Shown one piece after another: positions 27,170 through 37,626 of a stretch of 64,000 nt of DNA. Within the stretch, counting starts at the first letter, position 1; each line of letters begins with the position of its first letter. Below the pieces are notes generated by a model. It was not told the origin of the DNA. It ran no database searches and was given only the letters and a program-made list of their open reading frames with translations. The position numbers and the translations under genes were made by a program. The DNA comes from Winogradskyella eckloniae (lineage in GTDB: Bacteria > Bacteroidota > Bacteroidia > Flavobacteriales > Flavobacteriaceae). The stretch lies in the NCBI RefSeq assembly GCF_013249045.1, contig NZ_JABRWP010000005.1:310001-374000 (forward strand), given 5' to 3'.

Positions 27170-28591
27170 TTAAATCTCGTGATCTAAATCCCAAGCTTCG
27201 AGGTAATCTTTAACTGCTTTTACAAATTGACCTCCTAGCGCTCCATTTACCACTCTGTGATCATAAGAATGGGATAAATACATTTTATATCGTATTCCTA
27301 TATAATCACCTTCTGGTCCTTCTATTACAGCGGGTGTTTTTCTAATAGCTCCTAATGCCAAAATCCCGACTTGTGGCTGATTAATGATTGGTGTTCCCAT
27401 GATACTACCAAATGTACCCACATTAGTAACAGTATAGGTTCCACCTTGTATATCATCTGGAGCCAATTTATTTTCTCTTGCTCTTGTCGCTAAATCGTTA
27501 ACACGTTTTACCATACCGAATAAATTTAATTGGTCTGCATTTTTAATTACAGGAACAATTAAATTACCATCTGGTAATGCTGCAGCCATACCAACATTTA
27601 TCGCCTTCTTTTTTATGACTTTATCGCCTTGTACAGAAATATTCATCATAGGAAATTCCTTTAAGGCTTTTGTAACCGCTTCCATAAAAATTGGTGTAAA
27701 GGTTAAATTTTCACCTTCACGCTTCATAAAGTCATCCTTTACTTTCTTTCTCCAATTCCAAATATTGGTAACATCTGCTTCAATAAAAGATTGCACATGC
27801 GCAGAAGTCTGTACAGATTCTACCATATATTTTGAAATGAGTTTCCCCATTCTGGTCATTTCAATTATTTCATCACCATTTGAAACTTCAATAGACTTTT
27901 CTTCAGTGACTTTTTCTGGTTTTTCTGGTGTTTTAATCGCCTTAGCAGATACAGGATTACTTTTAGGGACTGCTGCAGTATCAGCAACTACTGTTTCCTT
28001 TTTCTCTGCAACAGGTTCTACCTCTTGAGGTGCTACTTCTGTTACAGGCTGCGTTGCACTAGGCATAGAATTTCGAGATTCTAAATACGCTTTAATATCG
28101 TTTTTAGTAACACGATTATCTTTTCCTGATCCGGCAATGGTATCTAACTCAGCTTGAGAAATACCTTCTTGTTTGGCAATATTTTTAACTAAAGGAGAAT
28201 AAAATCTATCTTCAGTTGAAACGACTGGCTCCACAGACGCCTTTGCAGCAACAATTGTTTGAGCCACATCAGCTACCTCTTTTGGCGCTTCTGGCTCCAC
28301 AACAGGCGCTACCTCTACTGCTGGCGATTTTACTTCTATTGTGTCTCCGCCTTCTGTTTCTATAATAGCAATGGTTTGCCCAACTTGTACGACATCGTCA
28401 ACGTTAAATAGTTTTTCTACTAAAACACCATCTACTTCACTAGGCACTTCACTATCAACTTTGTCTGTTGCTATTTCTAATACCGCTTCATCTGCTTCAA
28501 TGGTATCACCAACATCTTTAAGCCATGAGGTTATTGTTGCTTCTGCAACACTTTCTCCCATTTTAGGCAACTTAAGTTCAAACTTTGACAT
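27170..28591 (-). CDS. 2-oxo acid dehydrogenase E2 (dihydrolipoamide acyltransferase)
   Basis: A 473-residue E2 component. The lipoyl domain (1-77) has lipoyl Lys K44 in EIATDKVDSEVPSE. An Ala/Pro/Val/Glu-rich linker leads to the peripheral subunit-binding domain (about 130-170, YSPLVKNIAKQEG, GSGKDNRVTKNDI), a second linker and the catalytic domain (about 245-473). The active-site motif reads DHRVVNG, with Asn where the canonical HxxxDG has Asp. Which complex it serves (branched-chain, pyruvate or 2-oxoglutarate) is not settled; the sequence resembles the stand-alone branched-chain-type E2 of Bacteroidota. E1 and E3 are not adjacent. Confidence 0.9.
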   Translation of the reverse strand: MSKFELKLPKMGESVAEATITSWLKDVGDTIEADEAVLEIATDKVDSEVPSEVDGVLVEKLFNVDDVVQVGQTIAIIETEGGDTIEVKSPAVEVAPVVEPEAPKEVADVAQTIVAAKASVEPVVSTEDRFYSPLVKNIAKQEGISQAELDTIAGSGKDNRVTKNDIKAYLESRNSMPSATQPVTEVAPQEVEPVAEKKETVVADTAAVPKSNPVSAKAIKTPEKPEKVTEEKSIEVSNGDEIIEMTRMGKLISKYMVESVQTSAHVQSFIEADVTNIWNWRKKVKDDFMKREGENLTFTPIFMEAVTKALKEFPMMNISVQGDKVIKKKAINVGMAAALPDGNLIVPVIKNADQLNLFGMVKRVNDLATRARENKLAPDDIQGGTYTVTNVGTFGSIMGTPIINQPQVGILALGAIRKTPAVIEGPEGDYIGIRYKMYLSHSYDHRVVNGALGGQFVKAVKDYLEAWDLDHEI

Positions 28592-28681
28592 ATTTTTAAT
28601 TTGAAGGTCTTTATTTTAAAATCGATTGCAAAATTAGTAAAAAAACCGATGATTTACTGATTTTAATTCAAAAAATACAAT

Positions 28682-29782
28682 CTAGAAACTTAACACTTCA
28701 CCTCTATTTGTGGCGCTATCGCTTCCGAGGATAAATTTACTGCTTTTTGGCAGAAATCTAAAAACAATATTTGGTTGTTTAGATTTCGCCTTCATATCCT
28801 TAAAAATATCAGTTGTTTTAAGAATGCTTAAATCATACAAAATGGTACTATTATCTTCGATTTGATGATGTATAGCTTTGTTTATATGCTGTGGTTCGGG
28901 CAACTGTTTACTAAGTTCTAATTCTATTGCTTTTGCATAGACATACGTTCTCTTAGTTATTGCAGGCTGTTGTCTTGTCGTTTTACTGAATAATTTTGCC
29001 ATTCTTATACCTAACCATACCAAAACATTAAATACCATGTATTGCTTAAAATGATTTTTATAAAATATCTGCATCGCACCATAGAAGCGCTGTGCATATG
29101 TTGCGTCTTTTAATGTGCTTTCACCTTTAAAATGAATGACTGTAGTGTCGCCAAAATAGTAATTATCTAAGCCAGCTTTAATCACCTTATAAGATAAATC
29201 TATGTCTTCTCCATACATAAAATAGGATTCATCAAAACCACCAACAGCCTCATAAACATCTTTTTTTAACCACATAAATGCGCCTACTAAGATTTTCACT
29301 TTCCCAGTACCATTTGCAGTAACATGATTGGCATAATAGCCTTTAACATTACCCAAAACTTTTTTCAAAGCTACTGCTGGTGTAGGCACATTTCGCTTAC
29401 TCTCTGGAAGAAATTTCCCTGTACCATCAATGAGCTGACAACCAACAATACCCAAATTCTCTTTTGAATCTGTAAACTCTAAAAGTTTTACAAACGTATC
29501 TTCAGCCACTATGGTATCTGGGTTAAGAATACATAAGTACTCTCCACATGCTTTTGCTACTCCAATATTATTTCCTGCAGAAAACCCCAAATTTTCATTA
29601 TTCTCAATCAACTTTACAGAGGGAAACAATTCCTTTACCATTTTACAACTATCATCTGTAGACTGATTATCTACTACAATAATTTCCGCTTCAATATTAG
29701 CAATTGCAACTTCGACACTTTTTAGACAAACCTCTAAAAAATAACGTACATTATAATTTAAAATTACAACTGACAACTTCAT
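28682..29782 (-). CDS. Family 2 glycosyltransferase
   Basis: A 366-residue GT-A glycosyltransferase: VILNYNVRYFLEVCLKSV at the start, VVDNQSTDDSCKMV (nucleotide site), the LNPDTIV metal-site segment and GGFDESYFMYGEDIDLSYKV (acceptor/base region). It resembles rhamnosyltransferase WbbL-like enzymes. A hydrophobic helix near 250-270 (FNVLVWLGIRMAKLF) suggests membrane association. It presumably adds a sugar to lipopolysaccharide or a capsule or lipid carrier; donor and acceptor are unknown. It follows recR by 7 bp and so shares its transcript. Confidence 0.88.
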   Translation of the reverse strand: MKLSVVILNYNVRYFLEVCLKSVEVAIANIEAEIIVVDNQSTDDSCKMVKELFPSVKLIENNENLGFSAGNNIGVAKACGEYLCILNPDTIVAEDTFVKLLEFTDSKENLGIVGCQLIDGTGKFLPESKRNVPTPAVALKKVLGNVKGYYANHVTANGTGKVKILVGAFMWLKKDVYEAVGGFDESYFMYGEDIDLSYKVIKAGLDNYYFGDTTVIHFKGESTLKDATYAQRFYGAMQIFYKNHFKQYMVFNVLVWLGIRMAKLFSKTTRQQPAITKRTYVYAKAIELELSKQLPEPQHINKAIHHQIEDNSTILYDLSILKTTDIFKDMKAKSKQPNIVFRFLPKSSKFILGSDSATNRGEVLSF

Positions 29783-29789
29783 TTTGGAC

Positions 29790-30407
29790 TTACGATTTTA
29801 ATGACGTTTCAAACGGCACACGATCAATTATGCTTCGTCCTAAGGTAACTTCATCTGTATACTCTAATTCGTTACCTGCGGCAACACCTCTTGCTATTGT
29901 TGATGTTGATACATTGTAGTCTTGAATTTGTCTGAAAATATAAAAATTGGTTGTATCGCCTTCCATTGTAGGACTCATAGCAAAAATCAATTCCTTTACC
30001 TTTCCCTCTTTTACTTTATCTACTAATGTTTTTATATTTAGATCTTGTGGACCAATACCATCCATAGGAGAAATTTTCCCACCTAATACATGATACAACC
30101 CTTTGAATGAACTCGTATTCTCAACAGCCATTACATCTCTTATATCTTCAACAACACAAATAATTTCACTATTTCGGCTAGGATTTTCACAGATGTCGCA
30201 CAGTATTTTATCACTTATATTATGACAAGATTTACAGAAATTTATTTCTGCTCTCACTTTAGAAAGTGCATTGGCTAATTGAAACGTTTGACGCTCAGGT
30301 TGACGTAGAAGATGTAGCACCAAACGCAAGGCTGTACGCTTACCAATACCAGGCAATTGAGACACCTCATTAACTGCATTTTCTAAAAGTTTTGATGAAA
30401 ATTCCAT
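29790..30407 (-). CDS. recR: Recombination protein RecR
   Basis: A 205-residue RecR, which with RecO and RecF loads RecA at gapped DNA. It has the helix-hairpin-helix [18 protein letters not shown], the zinc finger C58/C61/C70/C73, the Toprim domain beginning [17 protein letters not shown], and the C-terminal [25 protein letters not shown] of the family. Length is standard. It is upstream of a glycosyltransferase with a 7-bp gap, which looks like an accidental pairing. Confidence 0.96.
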   Translation of the reverse strand: MEFSSKLLENAVNEVSQLPGIGKRTALRLVLHLLRQPERQTFQLANALSKVRAEINFCKSCHNISDKILCDICENPSRNSEIICVVEDIRDVMAVENTSSFKGLYHVLGGKISPMDGIGPQDLNIKTLVDKVKEGKVKELIFAMSPTMEGDTTNFYIFRQIQDYNVSTSTIARGVAAGNELEYTDEVTLGRSIIDRVPFETSLKS

Positions 30408-30429
30408 GGTTGCAAAGGTAACGTTTTTT

Positions 30430-30457
30430 AGGCATAATTTTACGACTGATTATGCCT
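30430..30457. repeat. Intergenic hairpin without T-run
   Basis: AGGCATAAT (30430-30438) and ATTATGCCT (30449-30457) make a 9-bp stem with a 10-nt loop between the T9SS gene stop and recR. Neither strand has a T-run after it, so terminator function is doubtful; an RNA-stability or binding element is possible. Confidence 0.4.
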
Positions 30458-30483
30458 TACGCATCGCATATTTTTGCAGGAGA

Positions 30484-33018
30484 TTAGTTGAGCATTAGTT
30501 TTTTTGTAATCGTCCCTTTTGTAGAATTCAATTTCACAAAATAAATACCTGTTTCAAAACCAGACGTTTCAATTGTTAATGGTGTTGATAAATTTTGATT
30601 TTTTGAATAATACATCAGTTGCCCTAATGAATTAAACAACCTAACGGTTACATTCTCTGAAGTATCCCAATACAAATTAACCGTATTTGAAGCCGGATTT
30701 GGATAAACTTTTAAATCCTCTACCTCAAAATCAGCAACACTTAAGGCTTGGTCATACAAGTTAGACCTCCAAAGTCCTCTACCATAAGTTGCTGCGTATA
30801 ATTTATTATCTGCTGAGTTTATTTCGAGTTCATTTATTCTAACATTAGGCAAGCCATTATTAAATAATGTCCATGAATTCCCTAAGGTTGTATCCGTGTA
30901 ATACACACCATAGTTCATACCTACATATAATCCATTTGTAGTTCCAGACTGCCACACAACAGCTTGCGAAGAAAAGTTAGGTAAATCCCACTTTATAGAG
31001 GTCCAAGTTGACCCACTATCATCACTGACGTAAACTTTTTGATTATTGGTTGTAGCGATAGCTATCTTATTTGGATTTTGAGGATGAACAGCAATACTAT
31101 TTATTTGACCTCCACTAAGGTTTAAGGCAGATTGAGTCCATGTAATTCCGCCATCATCTGTAGACCAAAACAATCCGTTAATCGCTAAATATATTTTGTT
31201 ATTATTTGTTGGCGCTATTTTTAAATGATCTATATTATTAGAAAAATTCTGAGAAATAGACACCCAATTTAAACCACTATCAATAGATTTATAAACTTCA
31301 TCGAATGCACAATATATTACATTTTGTAGTATAGGATCTTGCTCAAATGGCACTATCCAATTCCAAGTATAATCTCCACCTTTGTCATCTGGCTGTGTGA
31401 GATATGTGATGTTTGCACCACCATTAAAGCTTTTCACAAACGACCCAAATTGAGACGTTCCATATAAAATTTGGCTATTATTTTTATCTACGAATCCTTC
31501 CATGCCATCTGCGCCCCACCAATCTGTCCAATTGCCATCCGAACTTAACACTGAAGACCCATTATCTTGAGAGCCACCAGTAACAATAACGGGATTTGTT
31601 TGGCTTACACCTATTTTATAAAATTGTCTAATCCCTAATCCTGCGGTTAAATCTGTATAATATGAACTATTAACCACAGTTGGATTTTCTGCTCTATAAA
31701 TACCGCCATCGGAAGCTACATAAAGCTTGACGTCTGCACCAGAACCTACAAACTCTAATAAATCGACATCGGCATGACAATACCCAATATTTTGATTATT
31801 GGCATCATAAGGTGTCCATTGTGAAGTAATGCCAAAAGTAACACCACCATCTACTGATCGCCATGTATTTATTCCTGCAATATGTACATCATCTACATTA
31901 TTGGGATTTACAGCAATTGCCATATCTCTTGGTGCTTGGCCATTATCATCAACGCCTGCTGAATCATATCCAAAATAGTTTCTACCATCATGGCTTAGTT
32001 TTGTAAAACTATTTCCACTATCAGTAGACTTATATAATGCTCCAAATAAGCCACCGCTTGCTTCTAGCACATAGACTACAGATGGATCATTCGCCGAAAC
32101 TCCAATCATTTTAGGTCCAAAACTAAATTGATTTGGAGCAACACCACTAATTTTATTAAAACTTGCACCATTATTCGTTGAGACATAAAAATTAGCGCCT
32201 GATGCATAAACCACACTTGGGTCATTGGGTTTAAATCTAAAATCATAACCATTAGATACACCTGCAAAATAAATTGAACTCCAGGTAACACCTCCATCTG
32301 TTGATTTATACAATCCACTTCCTTGTGAACTACAATACATAATTAAAGGATCAGTTGGATGAATTAATATTTTATTAATAGAACCACCTGGTAAGGTACT
32401 ATGCAACACCCAAGTTGCACCACCATCTTCAGATTTAAAGAGTGCACCATTAGTTGAACCCCAAAAATAATTAGAACTATTATTTGGGTCTATCGTCAAT
32501 GCATAGACATCAATATTCGCTAAATTATCCGTCAGAACCGTCCATGTTGTACCACCATCTATACTTTTCCACACACCACCAGTAACACTTCCAACAATGA
32601 TATGATCTAAATTATTTTCGTCTATAGAAACGGATGTAATCCTGCCTACTCCTGGATTATAACCAGATGTAGCGTTCCAATAGGTAGGTCCCATTTCTTC
32701 CCAAGTACCTACAACCGTTCTTGCTGCAAAACCTTCATTATTTATACTCGCATTATAATTGTTTAATTCATTATAATAAAATGCTGGAGATTTTAACATA
32801 CCGTTTTCATCCATAGCACGTTCAGCAAAATATTGCCAACGCCTAAATGGCTTATAGCCTTTCCCACGTTCTCGACCTACCGAATCGAAATGACTTTCTG
32901 CAACAGTTACAATGGCATCTACAGAATGTGATCCTTCCGCAATAAGTTGTTTAAAATCTTGTCCTGAAATATTATAGTAACACAAAGCAAAACTGACGAG
33001 AAATAGATATTTTTTCAT
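30484..33018 (-). CDS. T9SS type A-sorted Asp-box propeller protein
   Basis: An 844-residue secreted protein with a signal peptide (1-19). The body carries at least eight Asp-box/BNR-type repeats (S-x-D-x-G-x-T-W pattern: SIDGGTTW, SEDGGATW, STDGGVTW, SIDSGLNW, SDDSGSTW and others), giving a sortilin/VPS10-like beta-propeller. The last 75 residues are a type A sorting domain (VYPNPASNTVNLYW, RLFNSLGQLM, SGFETGIYFVKL, GTITKKLML) for the type IX secretion system. Relatives are glycosyl hydrolase-like or adhesive surface proteins; no catalytic residues can be assigned, so the function is open. Confidence 0.88.
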   Translation of the reverse strand: MKKYLFLVSFALCYYNISGQDFKQLIAEGSHSVDAIVTVAESHFDSVGRERGKGYKPFRRWQYFAERAMDENGMLKSPAFYYNELNNYNASINNEGFAARTVVGTWEEMGPTYWNATSGYNPGVGRITSVSIDENNLDHIIVGSVTGGVWKSIDGGTTWTVLTDNLANIDVYALTIDPNNSSNYFWGSTNGALFKSEDGGATWVLHSTLPGGSINKILIHPTDPLIMYCSSQGSGLYKSTDGGVTWSSIYFAGVSNGYDFRFKPNDPSVVYASGANFYVSTNNGASFNKISGVAPNQFSFGPKMIGVSANDPSVVYVLEASGGLFGALYKSTDSGNSFTKLSHDGRNYFGYDSAGVDDNGQAPRDMAIAVNPNNVDDVHIAGINTWRSVDGGVTFGITSQWTPYDANNQNIGYCHADVDLLEFVGSGADVKLYVASDGGIYRAENPTVVNSSYYTDLTAGLGIRQFYKIGVSQTNPVIVTGGSQDNGSSVLSSDGNWTDWWGADGMEGFVDKNNSQILYGTSQFGSFVKSFNGGANITYLTQPDDKGGDYTWNWIVPFEQDPILQNVIYCAFDEVYKSIDSGLNWVSISQNFSNNIDHLKIAPTNNNKIYLAINGLFWSTDDGGITWTQSALNLSGGQINSIAVHPQNPNKIAIATTNNQKVYVSDDSGSTWTSIKWDLPNFSSQAVVWQSGTTNGLYVGMNYGVYYTDTTLGNSWTLFNNGLPNVRINELEINSADNKLYAATYGRGLWRSNLYDQALSVADFEVEDLKVYPNPASNTVNLYWDTSENVTVRLFNSLGQLMYYSKNQNLSTPLTIETSGFETGIYFVKLNSTKGTITKKLMLN

Positions 33019-33094
33019 AAAAAAATGTTTTTAGCAGCATCCAATTTTATCAAATGTACTACTTTTCAAAAATAATACTATAATTTCATAAGTC

Positions 33095-34636
33095 ATGTCA
33101 CCACTGTCTATATTATTACTAATTGCAGGTTACTTCGGGTTGCTTATTTTAATTTCATATTTTACTGGCAAAGAAGATTCTAATGCCGCTTTTTTTAAAG
33201 CTAACAAGTCGGCACCATGGTATTTAGTGGCTTTTGGGATGATTGGTGCGTCTCTATCTGGAGTTACCTTTATTTCTGTTCCAGGTCTTATTGCAGGACA
33301 AGAGTTTGCTTATATGCAAGGTGTATTGGGTTTTTTTGTTGGTTATTTAGTGGTTGCTTTAGTCTTAATTCCTTTATACTACAATCTAAATGTTACTTCT
33401 ATTTATCAGTATTTAGAAGATCGCTTTGGTGTTGTTAGTTACAAAACTGGTGCATTTTTCTTTTTATTGTCGCGCGTTACTGGTGCTTCATTTAGGTTGT
33501 ATTTGGTAGCATTAGCTATGCAATATATTGTTTTTAAAAATCTAGGTGTGCCATTTTGGCTAACCGTCGTGATATCCATATTACTTATTTGGCTGTATAC
33601 TAACAAAGGTGGAATAAAAACTATAATTTGGACCGACACATTGCAAACCATCGCCATGTTAACCTCAGTAATTGTGGCTATAATATTAATTCTAAACAAA
33701 CTTGATTGGACTTTAGCCGAAACGTTTACCAAAGACACTTTTAAAGCAAAAAGTCAAATTTTTTATTTTGATAACATCAATAGTAAAATTAATTTTTGGA
33801 AATATTTTATAGGTGGCATTTTTATTACTATCGCCATGACTGGTTTAGATCAAGACATGATGCAAAAGAACTTAACCTGCAAAAATGCCAATGAATCTAA
33901 AAAGAACATGCTTTCAATGTCGGTTTTATTGGTCATTGTAAACCTTGTATTCTTAACCCTTGGTGCTTTATTATTTATCTACGCTGATCAATTTAATGTT
34001 GCCATTCCGAAATTAAATGGCGTTACCAGAACCGATTTATTGTTCCCAGAAGTTGCGATGAATCAAGGTCTTGGCAAAGGACTAGCAATCACATTTATTA
34101 TTGGACTAATTGCCGCAGCTTACAGCAGCGCAGATTCTGCTTTAACGTCTTTAACCACATCCTTTTCTGTAGATTTTTTAAATATTGAAAAAAAATCTAT
34201 AGAAGCGCAAAAACCCTTACGTAAAAAAGTACACATTGCAGTGTCTTTACTTTTAATAATTGTTGTAATAATCTTCAATTCTTTAGAAGGCAGCGTAGTG
34301 AGTAATCTCTTTACATTTGCTACGTTTACCTATGGTCCGTTATTAGGTTTATTTGCTTTTGGAATCTTAACTAAAACAACTATAAAAGATAAATTTGTGT
34401 GGATTGTAGGACTCGTTTCAATACTATTAACCTATTTAATCACACTTTTACCAACCTATTACGCGTATAGCCAAAATCTATTATTAGAAGATTGCACAGC
34501 TTCGGCATGGGAATGCGCTGCTTTATATGCTCAAAATCATTTATATAATTTCAACTGGGAAATATTACCACTTAATGGTTGTATTACCTTTTTAGGATTA
34601 CTCCTCATTTCTAGAAAAAGAACTAATATTGGCTAG
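33095..34636 (+). CDS. Sodium:solute symporter
   Basis: A 513-residue inner-membrane protein with about 13 hydrophobic segments and sodium:solute symporter family hallmarks: the first helix ILLLIAGYFGLLILISYFTG, the GASLSGVTFISVPG stretch, and AAAYSSADSALTSLTTSFSVD in helix 8, where the sodium site residues lie. The substrate is not predictable; family members carry sugars, sialic acid, proline or vitamins. It overlaps by 14 bp the 3' end of the convergent CoA-binding gene. Confidence 0.9.
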   Translation: MSPLSILLLIAGYFGLLILISYFTGKEDSNAAFFKANKSAPWYLVAFGMIGASLSGVTFISVPGLIAGQEFAYMQGVLGFFVGYLVVALVLIPLYYNLNVTSIYQYLEDRFGVVSYKTGAFFFLLSRVTGASFRLYLVALAMQYIVFKNLGVPFWLTVVISILLIWLYTNKGGIKTIIWTDTLQTIAMLTSVIVAIILILNKLDWTLAETFTKDTFKAKSQIFYFDNINSKINFWKYFIGGIFITIAMTGLDQDMMQKNLTCKNANESKKNMLSMSVLLVIVNLVFLTLGALLFIYADQFNVAIPKLNGVTRTDLLFPEVAMNQGLGKGLAITFIIGLIAAAYSSADSALTSLTTSFSVDFLNIEKKSIEAQKPLRKKVHIAVSLLLIIVVIIFNSLEGSVVSNLFTFATFTYGPLLGLFAFGILTKTTIKDKFVWIVGLVSILLTYLITLLPTYYAYSQNLLLEDCTASAWECAALYAQNHLYNFNWEILPLNGCITFLGLLLISRKRTNIG

Positions 34637-34985
34637 TTGCCAACAACACCAATGTACACGCTTCTTCATATTTAATTGCATGTTGATTTAAAAGCTCATA
34701 AAATTCAGAATTTTCTGTTCCAGGATTAAAAATTACACGCTTAGGATTTATATTAATAATATAATCGTAATACGCCTTTTGACGTGTAGGATTAAGATAT
34801 AATGTAATGGTGTCTATATCTGTAAACGGCTTTAATTCCGTATCTATACTTACATCCTCTACCAATCCTTGTCGTAAGCCAATAGCTTTAACCAAATGAT
34901 GATGTTGTCTGAGCCTTTTAATAGCTTTATTAGAGTAACGTTCTGGCTTCAATGAAGCTCCAATAACTAAAGTTGTTTTATTCAT
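34623..34985 (-). CDS. CoA-binding domain protein
   Basis: A 120-residue single Rossmann-type CoA-binding domain: TLVIGASLKPERYSNKAIKRL (nucleotide loop), then VDTELKP-like SIDTELKPFTDIDT, and KRVIFNPGTEN. It is the YccU-like stand-alone form. The precise function is unknown; CoA or an acyl-CoA or nucleotide ligand is assumed from the fold. The stop is inside the last codons of the convergent symporter gene (14-bp overlap). Confidence 0.87.
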   Translation of the reverse strand: MNKTTLVIGASLKPERYSNKAIKRLRQHHHLVKAIGLRQGLVEDVSIDTELKPFTDIDTITLYLNPTRQKAYYDYIININPKRVIFNPGTENSEFYELLNQHAIKYEEACTLVLLATSQY

Positions 34986-35088
34986 AATGTTAAAAATGTG
35001 TTAACTTAAATAATTAAAGTAACATACTTTAAAGTTTGTCGTCTATCCTTTAATAAACTATCACAAATCAATCAAAAAACCAATCAAA

Positions 35089-37533
35089 ATGAAATCAATC
35101 GTTTTATGCTGTGCGCTCTTATTTTCTTTTTTAGCCTCAGCCCAACCCAATTCTAATGCAGACATTAGAAACGGCTCAATTTATGGTCGTGTTATAGACG
35201 CCGAACTAAATGAACCGTTACCTTATGTAAACATAGTAATTAAAGATCAAACCAATAAAATTATTACAGGTGGCATAACCAATGAAGACGGCACTTTTGA
35301 AATTGAAAACATACCAGAAGGCACCATAAAAGTCTCTATTCAATTTGTAGGATTCAAAACCATAGATAAAAGTATTACCTTAGGAAAAGGGCAATATAAA
35401 GTAAATCTAGGTGATATTAAACTTGAAGAAGAATCTACAGGATTAGATGAAGTTACCATCGTAGCTGATGTCTCAACTATTCAGCAAAAAGTAGATCGTA
35501 AAGTTATTACTATTGGTAAAGACTTACAAACAGCAGGTGCAACAGCTAGTGAACTTATGAATAATCTACCATCAGTTAGTGTAGACCAACAAACCGGATC
35601 AATAAGTTTACGTGGCAATCAAAACGTAAGAGTAATGGTAGACGGTAAACTCTCCAATATTCCTGCAGAACAATTACTAAAGCAAATACCTTCAAACTCC
35701 ATAAAAAGTGTTGAATTGATTACCAACCCTTCTGCAAAATATAATCCTGAAGGTATGAGTGGCATTATTAACATTGTATTACACAAAAACACAAAAATTG
35801 GATTTAATGGTAACATTAATGTAGGACTAGCTCATGATATTGAAGCTAAGTTTAACAGCTCCATAGATGCCAACTACAGAAATGGAAAAATAAATTTCTA
35901 TGGCTCTTACGGCAATAACATTAATAGAAATGTCAATTATGGTTTCATCAATAGAACCGAACAAGACATTCTTCAGAATTTTGATATTTTAAATGACAAC
36001 AAATCACATTTATTTAAGATAGGATTAGATTATTATTTAAATGATAAAAACACGATTTCTGTTTTCACTAACCAAAACATTTTTAATGGTGAAACTGATG
36101 TTAACTCAAAAATCAACTACCTATTTAATGATGCTTTAGACGAATCACAAACACTACAAGGATTTCATAACAATGATTCGCAACAGTATAATTTTAATTA
36201 TAAACATGATTTTGACAAGGACGGACACCATATAGAACTAGAAGTAGATCATAACATTTATGAAGGTGTTGTAGATAATAGCAATGCATTTTTTAGTTCC
36301 CAACGACCAGACTTTATTGAAGATACAGATACTGACAGAAATAGCACAACCGTTAATTTAGATTACGTTAATCCGTTGTCTGAAACAGTAAAACTAGAAT
36401 TAGGACTGCAAGCACGTTTATTTGACACAAGTATTTTCTACGAATCAGACGCAAGAGAGCAAAATGAAAACGGAGCTTACATACCAACAACAACACTATT
36501 TAATTATAACAGAAATATATATTCTGCTTATGCCACTTATGGTAAAAAGTTAGAAAAATGGAGTTATCAATTTGGCTTAAGAGCAGAAACCGTTTATGTA
36601 GATTCTGATGCTTTTAAAAAAGATTTAGACTCTAACGAAGAAATAAATATTCCTTTTGAAAACGATTATATAGAATTATATCCCTCTGCATTTGTTACCT
36701 ACGCACCATCTGAAAAAAACTCGTATCAGTTTAGCTACAGCAGAAGAATTGACAGACCTGGCATAGGGCAAGTTAACCCATTACCAAATTGGAGTACGCC
36801 TTTAATTTCAGAATTTGGAAACCAAGAATTACGTCCTCAATTCACAAATTCTATTGAAACAAATTACACAAGACAATTTGAAAAAGGAAGCGTTACTGCA
36901 GGTGTTTTTTATAGAATTATCGAAGATGAAATACAGCAAGCCATCTTAATTGACAGAACAGACTATAACCGTCTAATATTCACAAATTTAAATTTTGATA
37001 ATACATCATCTTACGGAATAGAAGTGTCTTCAAATTACAGGCCCACAAAATGGTGGAGTGTAAACGCAAGTTTTGACTTATATTCTCAAACACAAAAAAG
37101 TTTAGCTGAGTCTTTTGATACGAATGACGCAATAGTTCTAAACACTGTAGAAGTAGACAATATTGCCTGGAGCGCACGCGCTTTCAACAACTTCAAAGTG
37201 AGTAAAAGCCTTAGTTTTTCAGCATTTGGCATGTACCGTTCAAAAAACAAAAACATTCAGTTTGAAATGAACGACATGCTAATGGTTAATTTAGGTATGC
37301 GATACAATTTTATGGAAGGCAGAGCTAACTTCAGTTTAAGTTACAATGACATCTTTGATACCATGTATGCAGAGTTTGAAGGCGAACGACCATACGCACA
37401 AATTGGTCAGTTTAATTGGGAAAGTCAACAAATCTCCATGAGTCTCTCTTACCGTTTTGGCGGAGGAAAATACACGGCCAAATCCCGTAAACAAAGAGAT
37501 AACGATGTGAAAGAAGGTGGCGGAATGTTTTAA
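35089..37533 (+). CDS. TonB-dependent outer-membrane receptor
   Basis: An 814-residue outer-membrane receptor. A signal peptide (1-18, ASAQ) is followed by a carboxypeptidase-like regulatory domain (about 30-115: IYGRVIDAELNEPLPYVNIVI, TNEDGTFEIENIPEG), a plug domain (about 125-225: NLPSVSVDQQTGSISLRGNQ, GMSGIINIVLHK) and a 22-strand-type barrel rich in aromatic and Asn residues, ending SLSYRFGGG. The very end (KQRDNDVKEGGGMF) is a charged tail. It belongs to the single-component group related to outer-membrane beta-barrel (not SusC) receptors. The substrate is unknown; no SusD is next to it. A terminator follows at 37596. Confidence 0.92.
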   Translation: MKSIVLCCALLFSFLASAQPNSNADIRNGSIYGRVIDAELNEPLPYVNIVIKDQTNKIITGGITNEDGTFEIENIPEGTIKVSIQFVGFKTIDKSITLGKGQYKVNLGDIKLEEESTGLDEVTIVADVSTIQQKVDRKVITIGKDLQTAGATASELMNNLPSVSVDQQTGSISLRGNQNVRVMVDGKLSNIPAEQLLKQIPSNSIKSVELITNPSAKYNPEGMSGIINIVLHKNTKIGFNGNINVGLAHDIEAKFNSSIDANYRNGKINFYGSYGNNINRNVNYGFINRTEQDILQNFDILNDNKSHLFKIGLDYYLNDKNTISVFTNQNIFNGETDVNSKINYLFNDALDESQTLQGFHNNDSQQYNFNYKHDFDKDGHHIELEVDHNIYEGVVDNSNAFFSSQRPDFIEDTDTDRNSTTVNLDYVNPLSETVKLELGLQARLFDTSIFYESDAREQNENGAYIPTTTLFNYNRNIYSAYATYGKKLEKWSYQFGLRAETVYVDSDAFKKDLDSNEEINIPFENDYIELYPSAFVTYAPSEKNSYQFSYSRRIDRPGIGQVNPLPNWSTPLISEFGNQELRPQFTNSIETNYTRQFEKGSVTAGVFYRIIEDEIQQAILIDRTDYNRLIFTNLNFDNTSSYGIEVSSNYRPTKWWSVNASFDLYSQTQKSLAESFDTNDAIVLNTVEVDNIAWSARAFNNFKVSKSLSFSAFGMYRSKNKNIQFEMNDMLMVNLGMRYNFMEGRANFSLSYNDIFDTMYAEFEGERPYAQIGQFNWESQQISMSLSYRFGGGKYTAKSRKQRDNDVKEGGGMF

Positions 37534-37595
37534 AAATTTTTAATAGTTAACATAAATGTTGATGGTTAGTGTTAGTGCTTAACTATTAAATTTAG

Positions 37596-37626
37596 AAAAC
37601 CCGAAAACTGCTGTTTTCGGGTTTTT
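37596..37626 (+). terminator. Terminator after the TonB receptor gene
   Basis: CCCGAAAAC (37600-37608) pairs with GTTTTCGGG (37613-37621), extended by A/T pairs, with a TGCT loop and five T. It lies 66 bp past the receptor stop. Confidence 0.85.

Noticed and set aside
27615..28028. 137-codon open frame on the strand opposite the E2 gene
   Set aside because: It mirrors the Ala/Val/Pro-rich linkers of the E2 protein, a region with biased codons that keeps the opposite strand open; no start context and a low-complexity Ser/Thr/Phe product.
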